This document shows, in pieces, positions 1 to 8,935 of a DNA stretch of 64,000 nt. This DNA is from AP-15 sp963814865 (GTDB taxonomy: Bacteria; Pseudomonadota; Alphaproteobacteria; ATCC43930; CGMCC-115725). The first letter of the stretch is position 1, and the number at the start of each line of letters is the position of its first letter. The position numbers were made by a program, and so were the translations under genes. Under the pieces are notes generated by a model, which saw nothing but the letters and a program-made list of their open reading frames with translations, was not told the origin of the DNA and searched no databases. The stretch covers positions 1,464,670 to 1,528,669 of the forward strand of contig CAWFEN010000014.1 of the NCBI GenBank assembly GCA_963814865.1, in the 5' to 3' direction.

Positions 1-773
1 CGGATGCTGTTCGGGTATTGCGGCCGGCGCACCAGGAGTCGGGTGACCGATTTCTCGGCTTCCTCGCGCTCACCGCGCACCGCAAGCCAGTTGGCGCTTT
101 CGATGATGAAGAAGCGGCCGATGGTGACGGCGAGGGCCGGGAGAATGGCCGTGGCGTACATCCAGCGCCAGGCAGAGAGATTCGGCGACAGCGCCAGGAC
201 CAGACAGCCGATTCCGACCCCGCCGAGCGCACCCAGCGCCTGAAAACCGAAGGCGGCAAGCACCAGCCTGCCGCGATTGGCGCTCGGAATGTTCTCCGAG
301 ATGATCATGTGAGCAGTTGGATAGTCGCAGCCCAGCGCCAGGCCGAGCCCGAACAGGCAGATCGCCAGCGACAGGAAATTGGTGCACAGGATCAGGAGCG
401 CCAGGAAGGCGACGAAGATGATCATCTCGGCGATGAACATCCGCTTGCGGCCGAAATAATCGGACAGCCCGCCGAGCAGCACGGCACCGAACAAGATGCC
501 GGCGAGGCTCGCGGCGCTGACGATGCCCTTTTCCGCAGCGCCGATGTGAAACTCGCGCACGATCAGCGGCAATGCCACGCCGGTCATGAAGACGACGAAG
601 CCTTCGAAGAATTTCCCCGCGGCGGCCAGCGACCAGATGCGCCACTGCATGCCCGTCATCGGCGCCGATTTCAGCGCGGTACCGTCGGGCCAGGCGGGCA
701 ATTCGTCGATATATTCCTGCACCGTCCTCGCATTGGCCGGCGCGGATCGGATGGTGTCCGTGATGTCGGCCAT
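1..773 (-). CDS. MFS transporter, sugar/metabolite type (3' end outside window)
   Basis: About 257 N-terminal residues of a 12-helix major facilitator superfamily permease of the inner membrane; the C-terminal half lies beyond base 1. After a hydrophilic leader of about 50 residues come the first helices. The helix 2-3 loop reads GLSDYFGRKRMF, the classic MFS signature, and helix 4 carries a GCDYPTAHMI stretch typical of the sugar/SP-like branch. Alternation of hydrophobic and short polar segments continues to the edge. The ATG at 773 is the only start that gives a normal leader; the ribosome site is weak. The substrate cannot be inferred. A WYL regulator gene follows upstream on the same strand after a 230-base gap. 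Confidence 0.85.
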   Translation of the reverse strand, partial: MADITDTIRSAPANARTVQEYIDELPAWPDGTALKSAPMTGMQWRIWSLAAAGKFFEGFVVFMTGVALPLIVREFHIGAAEKGIVSAASLAGILFGAVLLGGLSDYFGRKRMFIAEMIIFVAFLALLILCTNFLSLAICLFGLGLALGCDYPTAHMIISENIPSANRGRLVLAAFGFQALGALGGVGIGCLVLALSPNLSAWRWMYATAILPALAVTIGRFFIIESANWLAVRGEREEAEKSVTRLLVRRPQYPNSI

Positions 774-1005
774 GGCCGAGCTTTCCCTGATTGGTTACGG
801 TCTCGAAGAAGGGGCTGACGCCTGCCCCCGGCCATCGGGCTCAAACCTGAGGTCAAGCGCAAAAAGCCACAGCCTTCCTCGCGAGGCACATGAAGTTTTG
901 ATGACGAACTCGCAGCCATCGGTTTGAGTGCCGCCATGCGCGAGTGCGCGCCGGCGATGACGGCTCAATGTGCGAGCCGGGTCCGGAATGCCTCCCGATG
1001 CGGGA

Positions 1006-1698
1006 TCAGGGATGGAGCCGGTCTTTGTGAAGGGCGAGCCACTCCGCCATCAGCTTTCCGTTGTCGGCGAGGAAGCGCTCGTCGAGCACCCGCGAATTCA
1101 GGATGCGATCGACGCGAAAGTGACGAAAGTCGTTTCTGAGTTCGCACCAGGCCCCGATCAGGGTCACGTCGACGTAATAAGCCATGGCCAGCGGCCATAT
1201 TGTCCGGCAGGTCTGTCGTTCTCGTTCATCGACATAGGCGATCGAGATCTTGCGGGTGTCGTGGATCGCACCGCGCAGCTCCGCAAGGTCGATGCCGGTG
1301 ACCGCCGGCGAGTTGCCGTCGGAAACAAAGATCGGCGCCGCGACAAGATGGGGCTGCAGCGGCTCCGGCACCACGGTAGCGAGTTTCGCCAGCACGCTTT
1401 CCGCCGCTCTCTGCAGCATCGGGTCGCGAAGCCGGCGCAGCAGGCGAACCCCGATCGCGATGGCGTCGGCCTCGTCGGCCGTGAACATCAGCGGCGGCAG
1501 ATCGTAGCCGCGCCGCAGCACATAACCGAGCCCCGGCGCCCCCTCGATCGGGACCCGGCTCGCCTGCAGCGCGGCAATGTCGCGATAGACCGTGCGGGCC
1601 GTCACTTCGAATTTGTCGGCAAGCGCCGCCGCGGTCAACGGGCGAGCCGCCGTACGCAGGCTCTGGATGATGTCGAACAGGCGGTCGGCACGACGCAT
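1006..1698 (-). CDS. YafY-type HTH-WYL transcriptional regulator
   Basis: A 230-residue DNA-binding regulator. The N-terminal 60 residues form a winged helix-turn-helix of the DeoR/HTH_11 type (MRRADRLFDIIQSLR, then TARTVYRDIAALQ as recognition helix). A WYL domain follows in the C-terminal half; this domain usually binds a small effector or nucleic acid ligand. An in-frame extension to 1761 exists, but family members begin at MRRADRLF, so the ATG at 1698 is chosen. The gene is divergent from the cupin-like gene at 1781 with only about 80 bases between them, a layout typical of a regulator and its target. Confidence 0.88.
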   Translation of the reverse strand: MRRADRLFDIIQSLRTAARPLTAAALADKFEVTARTVYRDIAALQASRVPIEGAPGLGYVLRRGYDLPPLMFTADEADAIAIGVRLLRRLRDPMLQRAAESVLAKLATVVPEPLQPHLVAAPIFVSDGNSPAVTGIDLAELRGAIHDTRKISIAYVDERERQTCRTIWPLAMAYYVDVTLIGAWCELRNDFRHFRVDRILNSRVLDERFLADNGKLMAEWLALHKDRLHP

Positions 1699-1780
1699 TC
1701 CGGTAACGGGCGGATCCTGACAGAACGCTGTCAGTATGGAGCGATTATGCTGCCGGGACAACGCTCGGAAGGAGAGATGG

Positions 1781-2188
1781 ATGGTTTCGATTTATGTCGA
1801 CATTGAGAAGTTGGAATGGACGCCCGGCTCGGCGAAGTATGGCCCGGCGGCTATCCATGACGGCTGGGAGATCATTCAGAGCAAGATCCTCAGCGACCGC
1901 CGGCAGGAGGGTGGCGGTCTTGCCTTGCTGTCTAAAATTTCGCCGCCGCCGGGGAAGCTGGTCAAAATTGTCGCGATCGCACGCTCCGATGAGCATGTCT
2001 TCAACCTCGAAGGCGGACGCGGCACAAAGTCCGGTCAGCCCGCACGCTCCTCCGCTGACTACACGCTCAACTCGCAAGGCCAAGTGCACAGTGCCCTTAT
2101 CGGAACCACCACATTGAGCCTTGTCATCTACCGTGGCGAGCCGGACGAAAACATATCGTTCACGGTGGTCGATGCGCCAAACAAGTAG
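1781..2188 (+). CDS. Cupin-like small protein, possible target of the adjacent WYL regulator
   Basis: A 135-residue soluble protein without signal peptide or membrane segment. Alternating short beta-strand-like stretches and the glycine-bounded turns (SPPPGKLVKIVAI, HVFNLEGG, GEPDENISFTVV) suggest a small beta-barrel of the cupin/ChrR-like kind, but the usual metal-binding histidines are not clearly present, so the fold is a guess. The ATG at 1781 is preceded by a good ribosome site (ggaaggagag at 1768-1777); upstream in-frame starts lack one. The divergent WYL regulator suggests regulation of this gene. Function unknown. Confidence 0.6.
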   Translation: MVSIYVDIEKLEWTPGSAKYGPAAIHDGWEIIQSKILSDRRQEGGGLALLSKISPPPGKLVKIVAIARSDEHVFNLEGGRGTKSGQPARSSADYTLNSQGQVHSALIGTTTLSLVIYRGEPDENISFTVVDAPNK

Positions 2189-2210
2189 GGCGCATCCGCA
2201 ACTCAAAGTC

Positions 2211-2306
2211 TCGTTATGGCCGGGCTTGTCCCGGCCATCTGCGGACCGTCAAAACCAGCTCGCGCCCGGCCTCGTTGGATGCCCCGCCTATGGCCGGGCA
2301 TAACGA
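2211..2306. repeat. Imperfect palindromic intergenic repeat
   Basis: The left end reads tcgttatggccgggcttg and the right end, on the other strand, begins tcgttatgcccggccatag, so the element can fold back over about 17 bases at its termini. An inner cggcc/ggccg arm sits next to the left end. Mirror-type units built on 'tatggccggg' are common in alphaproteobacterial intergenic DNA. It lies between the cupin-like gene and the convergent aldo/keto reductase gene, where it could act as a transcript-end structure. Confidence 0.6.
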
Positions 2307-2407
2307 TTAAGATCGATACACCTATCCTCAAAATGAATCAGACCAGACCAGACTATCTGAAGGGAGCCGTGTTCGTTGATCCAACAGCGATGACGGGCTG
2401 AAGTCGG

Positions 2408-3388
2408 TCAGCGCGGGGTGAAGCCGGGCATGTAGGTGGGCGGGTCGAGGCCGATTCCGACCAGATTTCCGAACAGCCTGGCGAGGATGCGGCGGTCGGT
2501 TTCGGGGAGCGGCGGCTTCAGGATCGAGGCGATGTTGGTGCGCAGATGCTCGGGATCGCCGGTGCCGAACAGCACCACATCGACCCCCGGCTCGTGCCGG
2601 ACAAAGCGGTAGGCGGCTTCGGTGACGGTCGCGGCGCCGCCGTCTTCGTGGATCAGGAAGCCCAGCGGGTTCGGCGCGTCGGCGAGCCAGCGCGGCAATT
2701 GACGGCTCGCCGCGAGTTCGCGCAATTCGGTCTTCAGCCGCTCCGGCTTGGAAAAGATGTTGCGCACCGCGAACATCAGCAGGGTGCCGACCCGATTGGC
2801 GATGGTCCGGGGAAAGACCTCGGTCCGCGCGTTCTGGTGCATCATGTGGAACCCGAGCATGGCGACGTCCCACAGGCCGTCCTCGACCGCGCGCTGCAGC
2901 ATCGCGTGCCCGGCGTCGCTGGAGCCGGTCTCGGTGACGCCGAGATGGCGGATCTTGCCCTTGGCCTTTTCCCGCAGCAGCGCCGGGGCGATCTCGTCGC
3001 GGGCCCGGTCATAAGCCTGCGGCGAAACGCCGTGCAGCTGGAAAATGTCGATGCAATCGACGCCGAGCAGCCGGAGCGAATTGTCGAGGCTGGCCACGGC
3101 GCGGTCGGCGGCGGCGGACCCACCCGCGTTGCGGGGAATCCAGGCCTTGGTGGCGATCACGACCTGGTCGCGCGGCATTCCCTTCAGCGCCCTGCCCAGG
3201 ATCTCTTCGGTGCCGTAGACGGCGGCGGTGTCGAACAGATTGACCCCGAGGTCGAAGGCCTGATGCACCAGGGCCACGGCCTCGGCCTCGCTCTTGCCGG
3301 TGCCGAGCCCGAGCCGGCTGAACCCGCCGCAGCCGAGCCCGGCGACGCTGACCTTGAGCCCGGTCCGGCCCAGCGTGACGTATTCCAT
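2408..3388 (-). CDS. Aldo/keto reductase
   Basis: A 326-residue NADPH-dependent oxidoreductase with an (alpha/beta)8 barrel. It opens with MEYVTLGRTGLKVSVAGLG, the standard AKR start, and carries the catalytic block FDTAAVYG (Asp, Tyr), the lysine in VVIATKAW and the IDIFQLHG strand containing the active-site His. The start at 3388 has ggagaaggcgcagg upstream; longer in-frame versions to 3559 overlap the DctQM gene and are not family-like. It is the last gene of the leftward TRAP operon, about 80 bases after the permease stop, suggesting that the imported compound or its aldehyde product is reduced here. The substrate is unknown. Confidence 0.9.
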   Translation of the reverse strand: MEYVTLGRTGLKVSVAGLGCGGFSRLGLGTGKSEAEAVALVHQAFDLGVNLFDTAAVYGTEEILGRALKGMPRDQVVIATKAWIPRNAGGSAAADRAVASLDNSLRLLGVDCIDIFQLHGVSPQAYDRARDEIAPALLREKAKGKIRHLGVTETGSSDAGHAMLQRAVEDGLWDVAMLGFHMMHQNARTEVFPRTIANRVGTLLMFAVRNIFSKPERLKTELRELAASRQLPRWLADAPNPLGFLIHEDGGAATVTEAAYRFVRHEPGVDVVLFGTGDPEHLRTNIASILKPPLPETDRRILARLFGNLVGIGLDPPTYMPGFTPR

Positions 3389-3471
3389 CCTGCGCCTTCT
3401 CCAAATGCAGATGCCGCGCCCCGTGAAGAGACGCCTCGCGCGTTCCGCCCTCCTTCCAAGAGGAATCCGGC

Positions 3472-5364
3472 CTAGAGGAATCCGATCGACAGCCACGGAA
3501 TCGCGGCGACGATCGCCAAGGCGACGACGAGCGCCCCGATATAGGGCCAGATGCGCCACAGCGCATCATCGGGCGAAACGCGGCCGATCGCACAGGCACC
3601 GTAAAAGCCGACGCCGAAGGGCGGCGCGAACAGCCCGATCCCCATCGCCAGGATCACGATCATCGCGTAATGCACCTCGTGCACGCCCATCGCCTTGGCC
3701 ACCGGGAACAGCAGCGGACCGAACAGCACGATCGCCGGCAGCCCTTCGAGGACGCTCCCCAGCACGATGAAGGCGGCGATCGAGATCGCAAGGAAGCCGG
3801 CCTTGCCGCCCGGCACCCCGGCCATGACTGCGACCAGCCACTGCGAAAAGCCGGATTGCGTCAAGGCCCAGGCCATCGCGGTCGCGGTGCCGATGATCAT
3901 CATGACGGCGCCGGTCAGCGACACCGTGTCGACGAGGATCGGATAGACCCGCCGCCAGTCGAACTGGCGGTAGACGATCAGGCCCAGGAGCGCCGTGTAG
4001 ACGACGCCGACGGTCGACACCTCGGTCGCCGTCGCCACTCCCTCGATGACGGCGGCGCGGATCACGAACGGCAGGGTCAGCCCCGGCACCGCAATCACGA
4101 AGGTGCGGGCCATCTGCGACACCGGCGCGCGCGGGCCGCCGCCGGTGTCGGCGCCGCGCGAGCGGTACCAGGCCACCACGACGAGCCCGATTGCCGCCAC
4201 CGCCGCCGGCAGGAGGCCGCCGGTAAACAAGGCGGAAATCGAGATGTTGGTGACCGAGCCGATGGTGATCAGGACGAGGCTCGGCGGGATCGTCTCCGAC
4301 ATCGCGCTCGAGGTCGCGAGCAGCGAGGCGAGCTCGCCCGGATGGGCGCCGCGGCGCTGCATTTCGGGAAACAGGATCGGCGCCACCGCGGCCATGTCCG
4401 CCGCCTTCGATCCCGAGATCCCGGAGACCAGGTACATCGCGCCGAGCAGAACATAGGACAGCCCGCCTTTGACGTGGCCGATCAGCGCCGCGAGGAAATT
4501 GACCATGACCCGCGCGATCCCGGTCATCTCCATCAAGAGGCCGAGAAAGACGAACATCGGCACCGCCAGCAGCAGCAGGTTCGAAATGCCGTCATCCATC
4601 CGGTTGATGACGATCGAGAGCGGCAGGCCGGTGGTCAGCGCCAGGTAGGAAAAGGTGGCGATGCCGAAGGTAAAGGCGATCGGCACGCCGATCCCGACGC
4701 AGACGGCGACGAGGACGACAAAAAACAGCACCAGGCTGCCGCGGCCCATGGCGATCAGCAGCGGCTGTGCGAGCCACAATGCCAGCGCGACCGCGCCGAC
4801 CGCACCGACCGCCAGCACGAAGCCGCGCCACGTCGTCGTTTCAAGCAGGCGCAGCAGCGCGACCACCGCCAGCAAAGCCGAGCCGACGAGGATGGCGACG
4901 ACCCGGTAGCCGTCCGAGATCGACAGGGTGATCAGCTCGGTCGATTGCTGGATCTGCAGATACTGCGCCGCCGGCATCAGGATCTCGAGGACGAAGACGA
5001 TGACGACGAGCGCGCCGACGGTCCCGAGCCATCGGCTCCGGTCCGGGCTCAGCGAGTTGACGAAGGTGGTCAGCCGCATGTGCCCGTCGCGGCGAAAGGC
5101 GACCACGGCGCCGAGCATCGCCAGCCACAGAAACAGAAACGTGGCAAGCTCGTCCGTCCACATCAGCGGGCTGTCGAAGACGTAGCGCGACACGACGCCG
5201 GCGAACAGGATGGCCACCTCCGCCACCACCAGCGCGGAGCCGACCGCTTCGGTCAAGGTGCCGATCGCCCCATCGAGCTTGAAGGCTAGGCGCCGCAGCC
5301 CGGCCCAGGCCAGCCCGTCGGCGGCGGCGACGGGCCGGGTCAGCCCCGGCAGCTCGGTGCTCAC
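3472..5364 (-). CDS. TRAP transporter permease, fused DctQ-DctM
   Basis: About 630 residues in the inner membrane. Residues 30-190 are the small four-helix DctQ subunit, with the usual VVSRYVFDSPLMWTDELA motif. The remainder is the large DctM subunit, with about 12 helices and conserved MFVFLGLLMEMTG and SGISGSKAADMAAVAPI segments. Together with a periplasmic DctP it imports an organic acid or similar solute using the sodium gradient. The GTG at 5364 is chosen because its GTGA overlaps the dctP stop by four bases, implying translational coupling; a GTG at 5400 would overlap further. Fusion of Q and M occurs in many TRAP systems. Confidence 0.92.
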   Translation of the reverse strand: MSTELPGLTRPVAAADGLAWAGLRRLAFKLDGAIGTLTEAVGSALVVAEVAILFAGVVSRYVFDSPLMWTDELATFLFLWLAMLGAVVAFRRDGHMRLTTFVNSLSPDRSRWLGTVGALVVIVFVLEILMPAAQYLQIQQSTELITLSISDGYRVVAILVGSALLAVVALLRLLETTTWRGFVLAVGAVGAVALALWLAQPLLIAMGRGSLVLFFVVLVAVCVGIGVPIAFTFGIATFSYLALTTGLPLSIVINRMDDGISNLLLLAVPMFVFLGLLMEMTGIARVMVNFLAALIGHVKGGLSYVLLGAMYLVSGISGSKAADMAAVAPILFPEMQRRGAHPGELASLLATSSAMSETIPPSLVLITIGSVTNISISALFTGGLLPAAVAAIGLVVVAWYRSRGADTGGGPRAPVSQMARTFVIAVPGLTLPFVIRAAVIEGVATATEVSTVGVVYTALLGLIVYRQFDWRRVYPILVDTVSLTGAVMMIIGTATAMAWALTQSGFSQWLVAVMAGVPGGKAGFLAISIAAFIVLGSVLEGLPAIVLFGPLLFPVAKAMGVHEVHYAMIVILAMGIGLFAPPFGVGFYGACAIGRVSPDDALWRIWPYIGALVVALAIVAAIPWLSIGFL

Positions 5365-6371
5365 GTCAGATTGCCGACGTATTTCTCGAGCAATGCCCAC
5401 GCCTTGTCGCCGGATTTTTGCTTCATATCCGGATAAAAGCCGGTTTTCTTCAGCTCTTCCTGAAACGGCTTGGTGTCGGGGCTGTTGAAAGCCATGCCTT
5501 TACTCTTGAGGGTATTGGTCTCGTCGGCGGTCATCTTCTGCCAATCGACGCGCTCCAACAACGCCTTGGCATTGAATTCCTGGTCGGCCAGTTCCTGCAG
5601 ATCGGGCGGCAGCTGCTGCCATGCGGCATTGCCGAACGACACATGGATGCCGGCCCAGACATGGTTCGTCATGCTGCAATATTTCTGGACCTCGTAGAGC
5701 TTGGCGGTCTCGATCAGCACCAGCGGGTTTTCCTGACCGTCGACGACGCCCGTCTGCAATGCGCTGTAAACCTCGCCGAAATTGATCGGGGTCGGCGATG
5801 CGCCGAGATGCTGGAACAGCGCGATCAGATAGGGCGCCACCGGCAGGCGGATCTTGAACCCCTTCAGATCCGCCGGCGTTTCGATCGGCTTCGTCCGCGT
5901 CGTGATCTCGCGGAAACCATGATCGTAGCAATTGTGAACGACCTGAAAGCCGATCTGCCCGGCCAGGCCGCGCAGATAGTCCCCGAGGTCGCCGTCCATC
6001 GACGGCCAGATGTGCTCGTAATTGGCAAAGATAAAGCCGATGCCGAACACGCCGAAGGCCGGGTTTTTCGGCGCCAGCAGGTCGAGCGGCAGATAATACA
6101 TTTCGAGCGCACCGGCGATCGCCTGCGAGATCATCGCCGTGTCCTGGCCGAGCACGCTGTTCGTATAGAGCGTGATGTCGAGCCGGCCGCTGCTCTGCTC
6201 CTTGATCGCCTGCATCGCCTCGCGGCCACGGATGCACATCGGGTGGCCGTCGGGGAGCGCGGTGCCGCATTTATAGGTGAACTGCGCGGCATCGGCGGGC
6301 CAATGCAGGATGGCAGGAGCGGCGACGCCGGCGGCGGCAGCGGCAAGCAGTCTTCTGCGCGACCATTTCAT
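5361..6371 (-). CDS. TRAP transporter solute-binding protein DctP (copy 1)
   Basis: A 336-residue periplasmic binding protein. It begins MKWSRRRLLAAAAAGVAAPA: twin arginines before a hydrophobic core, so it is probably exported by Tat. The mature part has the DctP family's central GFKIRLPVAPY and QTGVVDGQENP blocks that shape the carboxylate pocket. The ATG at 6371 lies a proper distance from gagggg; the ATG at 6377 abuts it. Copy 2 lies immediately upstream, has exactly the same length, and is about 70 percent identical by eye. This copy is coupled to the permease by a GTGA overlap. Confidence 0.93.
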   Translation of the reverse strand: MKWSRRRLLAAAAAGVAAPAILHWPADAAQFTYKCGTALPDGHPMCIRGREAMQAIKEQSSGRLDITLYTNSVLGQDTAMISQAIAGALEMYYLPLDLLAPKNPAFGVFGIGFIFANYEHIWPSMDGDLGDYLRGLAGQIGFQVVHNCYDHGFREITTRTKPIETPADLKGFKIRLPVAPYLIALFQHLGASPTPINFGEVYSALQTGVVDGQENPLVLIETAKLYEVQKYCSMTNHVWAGIHVSFGNAAWQQLPPDLQELADQEFNAKALLERVDWQKMTADETNTLKSKGMAFNSPDTKPFQEELKKTGFYPDMKQKSGDKAWALLEKYVGNLT

Positions 6372-6426
6372 CGACATCCCCTCGCTCGTATGGCGTATCC
6401 GGCAGCGGCGGCACCGACCGCGTGGC

Positions 6427-7437
6427 TCACGCCAGATTGCCGACATAGCCCTGCAGCAGCGCCCAGGCCTTGTCGCCCGACTTCTTCTTCATCTGCGTGT
6501 AGAAATCCGTCTTGCGCAGCGCGTCCTGGAAGAGCTTGGCATCGGGCGAATTGAACGTCATGCCCTTGCTCTTCAGGTTCTCGATTTCCTTCCGGGTCAT
6601 CACCTGCCAGTCGGCACGTTCTTCGAGCGCCTTGGCGTTGAAGTGCTTCTCCGACAGTTCCTGCAAGTCGCGCGGCAGCCGCTGCCACGCGATGTTGCTG
6701 AAGGAGACGTTGAGCCCGGCCCAGATGTGGTTGGTCAGGCTGCAGTATTTCTGGACCTCGTAGAGCTTGGCGGTGTCGATCAGCACGAGCGGGTTTTCCT
6801 GCCCGTCGACCACGCCCGTCTGCAAGGCGCTGTACACTTCGGAAAAGTTGATCGGCGTCGGCGCCGCGCCGAGATGCTGGAACAGGGAAATGTAATAGGG
6901 CGCCACCGGCAGGCGGATTTTGAACCCTTTCAGATCGGCCGGCGTGTCGATCGGCTTGGCCCGGGCCGTGATCTCGCGGAAACCGTGGTCATAGCAGTTG
7001 TGGACGACGTGAAAGCCGATCTGCTCGGCGATACCGCGCAGATGGTCGCCGAGGGCACCGTCCATCGCCGGCCAGATGTGGTCGTAGCCGAGGAAGGCGT
7101 AACCGACGCCGAAGATGCCGCAGGCGGGGTTCTTGGCCGCGAGCAGATCGAGCGGCAGCACGTACATCTCGAGCGCCCCGGCAATCGCCTGCGAGATCAT
7201 CGCGGTGTCGCCGCCGAGCAGGCTGTTGGTATAGAGCGTGATGTCGAGCCGGCCGCCGCTCTCCTCCTTGATCAGCTTGATGGCTTCGCGCGCGCGGATC
7301 GCCATCGGATGGCCGTCGGGCAGCGAGCCGCCGAATTTATAGGTGAACTCCGCGGCATCGGCCGGCCAATGCAGGATGGCCGGAGCGGCCACGCCGGCGG
7401 CGCCAGCGGCGAGCAGCCTTCTGCGCGACAAACTCAT
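6427..7437 (-). CDS. TRAP transporter solute-binding protein DctP (copy 2)
   Basis: A 336-residue paralogue of the protein encoded just downstream. It starts MSLSRRRLLAAGAAG, again a Tat-like signal, then follows the same DctP fold, with GFKIRLPVAPYYI and QTGVVDGQENP conserved. The ATG at 7437 is spaced eight bases from gaggagg and aligns with copy 1; an ATG at 7443 is too close to that site. It is the first gene of the operon dctP2-dctP1-dctQM-AKR, with 55 bases separating the two binding proteins. Differences fall in the middle of the protein (FLGYDHIWPAM versus FANYEHIWPSM) and at scattered surface positions, so ligand preference may differ. Confidence 0.92.
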   Translation of the reverse strand: MSLSRRRLLAAGAAGVAAPAILHWPADAAEFTYKFGGSLPDGHPMAIRAREAIKLIKEESGGRLDITLYTNSLLGGDTAMISQAIAGALEMYVLPLDLLAAKNPACGIFGVGYAFLGYDHIWPAMDGALGDHLRGIAEQIGFHVVHNCYDHGFREITARAKPIDTPADLKGFKIRLPVAPYYISLFQHLGAAPTPINFSEVYSALQTGVVDGQENPLVLIDTAKLYEVQKYCSLTNHIWAGLNVSFSNIAWQRLPRDLQELSEKHFNAKALEERADWQVMTRKEIENLKSKGMTFNSPDAKLFQDALRKTDFYTQMKKKSGDKAWALLQGYVGNLA

Positions 7438-7643
7438 CGACATCTCCTCCTCGGGGTAGCGCGTGTGGCCGCTGCGGGCCGCTTGCGGCGGGCAAGTTGC
7501 CGGCCCTGGCGCAGCCCGTCAAGCCGCCTGCCGACCCGTCAGGCGATGCGTCTGGTAGCCAAATGGACGAATTTGGGTAAGACTGGCAGCTCAGCACGCG
7601 CTCCACCGTTCTGCGGCGGCACCTGATCCGAAGGGGATTAACC
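7438..7643. promoter_or_regulatory. Divergent promoter region between the TRAP operon and the monooxygenase gene
   Basis: About 200 bases between two divergent start codons. The leftward ribosome site gaggagg and the rightward site aaggggatt bound the region, and the promoters for both the TRAP operon and the luciferase-like gene must lie here. No convincing -35/-10 pair or operator palindrome could be picked out by eye. Confidence 0.45.
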
Positions 7644-8807
7644 ATGATTACGAAATTCACCACGGTCTATGCCGGCCATGTCGACCTGCCCGACCGTGGC
7701 CAGGACGCCACCCCGGCCAACGAGCGGCATTACTCCAACGAACATCTGGCGAGCGTCTTCGAAAAGACCGAGGCGGTCGCCAAGAAAATGGACGCGCTCG
7801 GCTATGAGACCCTGTGGCTCGCCGAGCATCATTTTCAGCATGAAGGCTACGAGTGCATTCCCAACATCCTGATGCTGGCGGTGCACCTCGCCCACGTCAC
7901 CAAAAAGCTAAAAATCGGCTGCGGCTTCAACATCGTGCCGATGTGGCACCCGCTCCGCCTGGCCGAGGATTTCGCCGCCGCCGACATTCTGACCGACGGC
8001 CGGGTCGTGTTCGGCGTCGGCCGCGGCTACCACACCCGCGAGGTCGAGACCTTCGGCGGCCCGATGCTCGACCAGGAAGCCAATCGCGAGGTGTTCGAGG
8101 AGGGCGTCGAGATCGTCTTCAAGGCCTTCGACAACGAGTCGTTCTCGCACCGGGGCAAGCATTTCACCCTGCCGCCGCAGGTCCCCTACCGCGGCTACGA
8201 GCTCCGAGAGCTGACCCTGGTGCCGCGCCCGATCCATCGCCCGGTCGAGTGCTGGCAGCCGATCGTCAGCGCCAACCCGCGCGGGCTCGATTTCATGGTC
8301 CGGCACGGCATCAGGGGTGCGGTCGGCGGCGGCGCGGCGACGATGCAGGCCGGACCGATCACCGCCTATCGCGAGGCCGCCGCGCGCGCCGGCAAGGAAT
8401 TGGCGCTCGGCGAAAACCTGCAGCTCGGCCTCCATTTCCACCTCGCCAAGACGCGCGAGCAGGCGATCCGCGAGATCAAGCCGATCTACGAGGAGCATGT
8501 GAAGATGTTCGCGCCCTTGGGCTTCGTGCCGGGGCTGACCCCGGCCCAGGCCGACGCGGTCGCGCGCCGCGGCGGCTGGGATGCCGCCGGCGTGCCGACC
8601 GTCGAGCATTACATGAAACTGGGCTCGTGGTTCGCCGGCACGCCGGAGCAGCTCGTCGACATGCTCAAGGGCTTCGAGGAACGCTACCCCGGCATGCAGC
8701 ACATCAGCCTGTCGAGCCCGATCGGCACGCCAAAGGCGGTCATGCTCGAGCAGTTCCAGTGGGTCGCCGAGGAAGTCATGCCGGCCTTCCGGCCGGATCG
8801 CGGCTGA
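7644..8807 (+). CDS. LLM-class flavin-dependent monooxygenase (luciferase-like)
   Basis: A 387-residue cytosolic enzyme of the bacterial luciferase-like family, which uses reduced FMN or F420 for oxidations. Family markers are ETLWLAEHHFQHEGY near residue 60, KIGCGFNIVPMWHPLRLAED near 95, and DGRVVFGVGRGYHTRE near 120. Length is normal for the family. The ATG at 7644 is preceded by aaggggatt. It begins a rightward run of catabolic genes and is divergent from the TRAP operon, so it may attack the solute imported by that transporter. The substrate is unknown. Confidence 0.9.
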   Translation: MITKFTTVYAGHVDLPDRGQDATPANERHYSNEHLASVFEKTEAVAKKMDALGYETLWLAEHHFQHEGYECIPNILMLAVHLAHVTKKLKIGCGFNIVPMWHPLRLAEDFAAADILTDGRVVFGVGRGYHTREVETFGGPMLDQEANREVFEEGVEIVFKAFDNESFSHRGKHFTLPPQVPYRGYELRELTLVPRPIHRPVECWQPIVSANPRGLDFMVRHGIRGAVGGGAATMQAGPITAYREAAARAGKELALGENLQLGLHFHLAKTREQAIREIKPIYEEHVKMFAPLGFVPGLTPAQADAVARRGGWDAAGVPTVEHYMKLGSWFAGTPEQLVDMLKGFEERYPGMQHISLSSPIGTPKAVMLEQFQWVAEEVMPAFRPDRG

Positions 8808-8935
8808 AGCCGGGTCGCCATCCGGCCGGCGGCGGCGCGGAGGGGTCCGCCCACAGTGGCGCGGATCGGCGCTCGCAGGTTGCCCCGGCAGGGCGGCCGG
8901 GCTAGCCTCGCTGTCCGCATTATCGGGAGGAGAGA

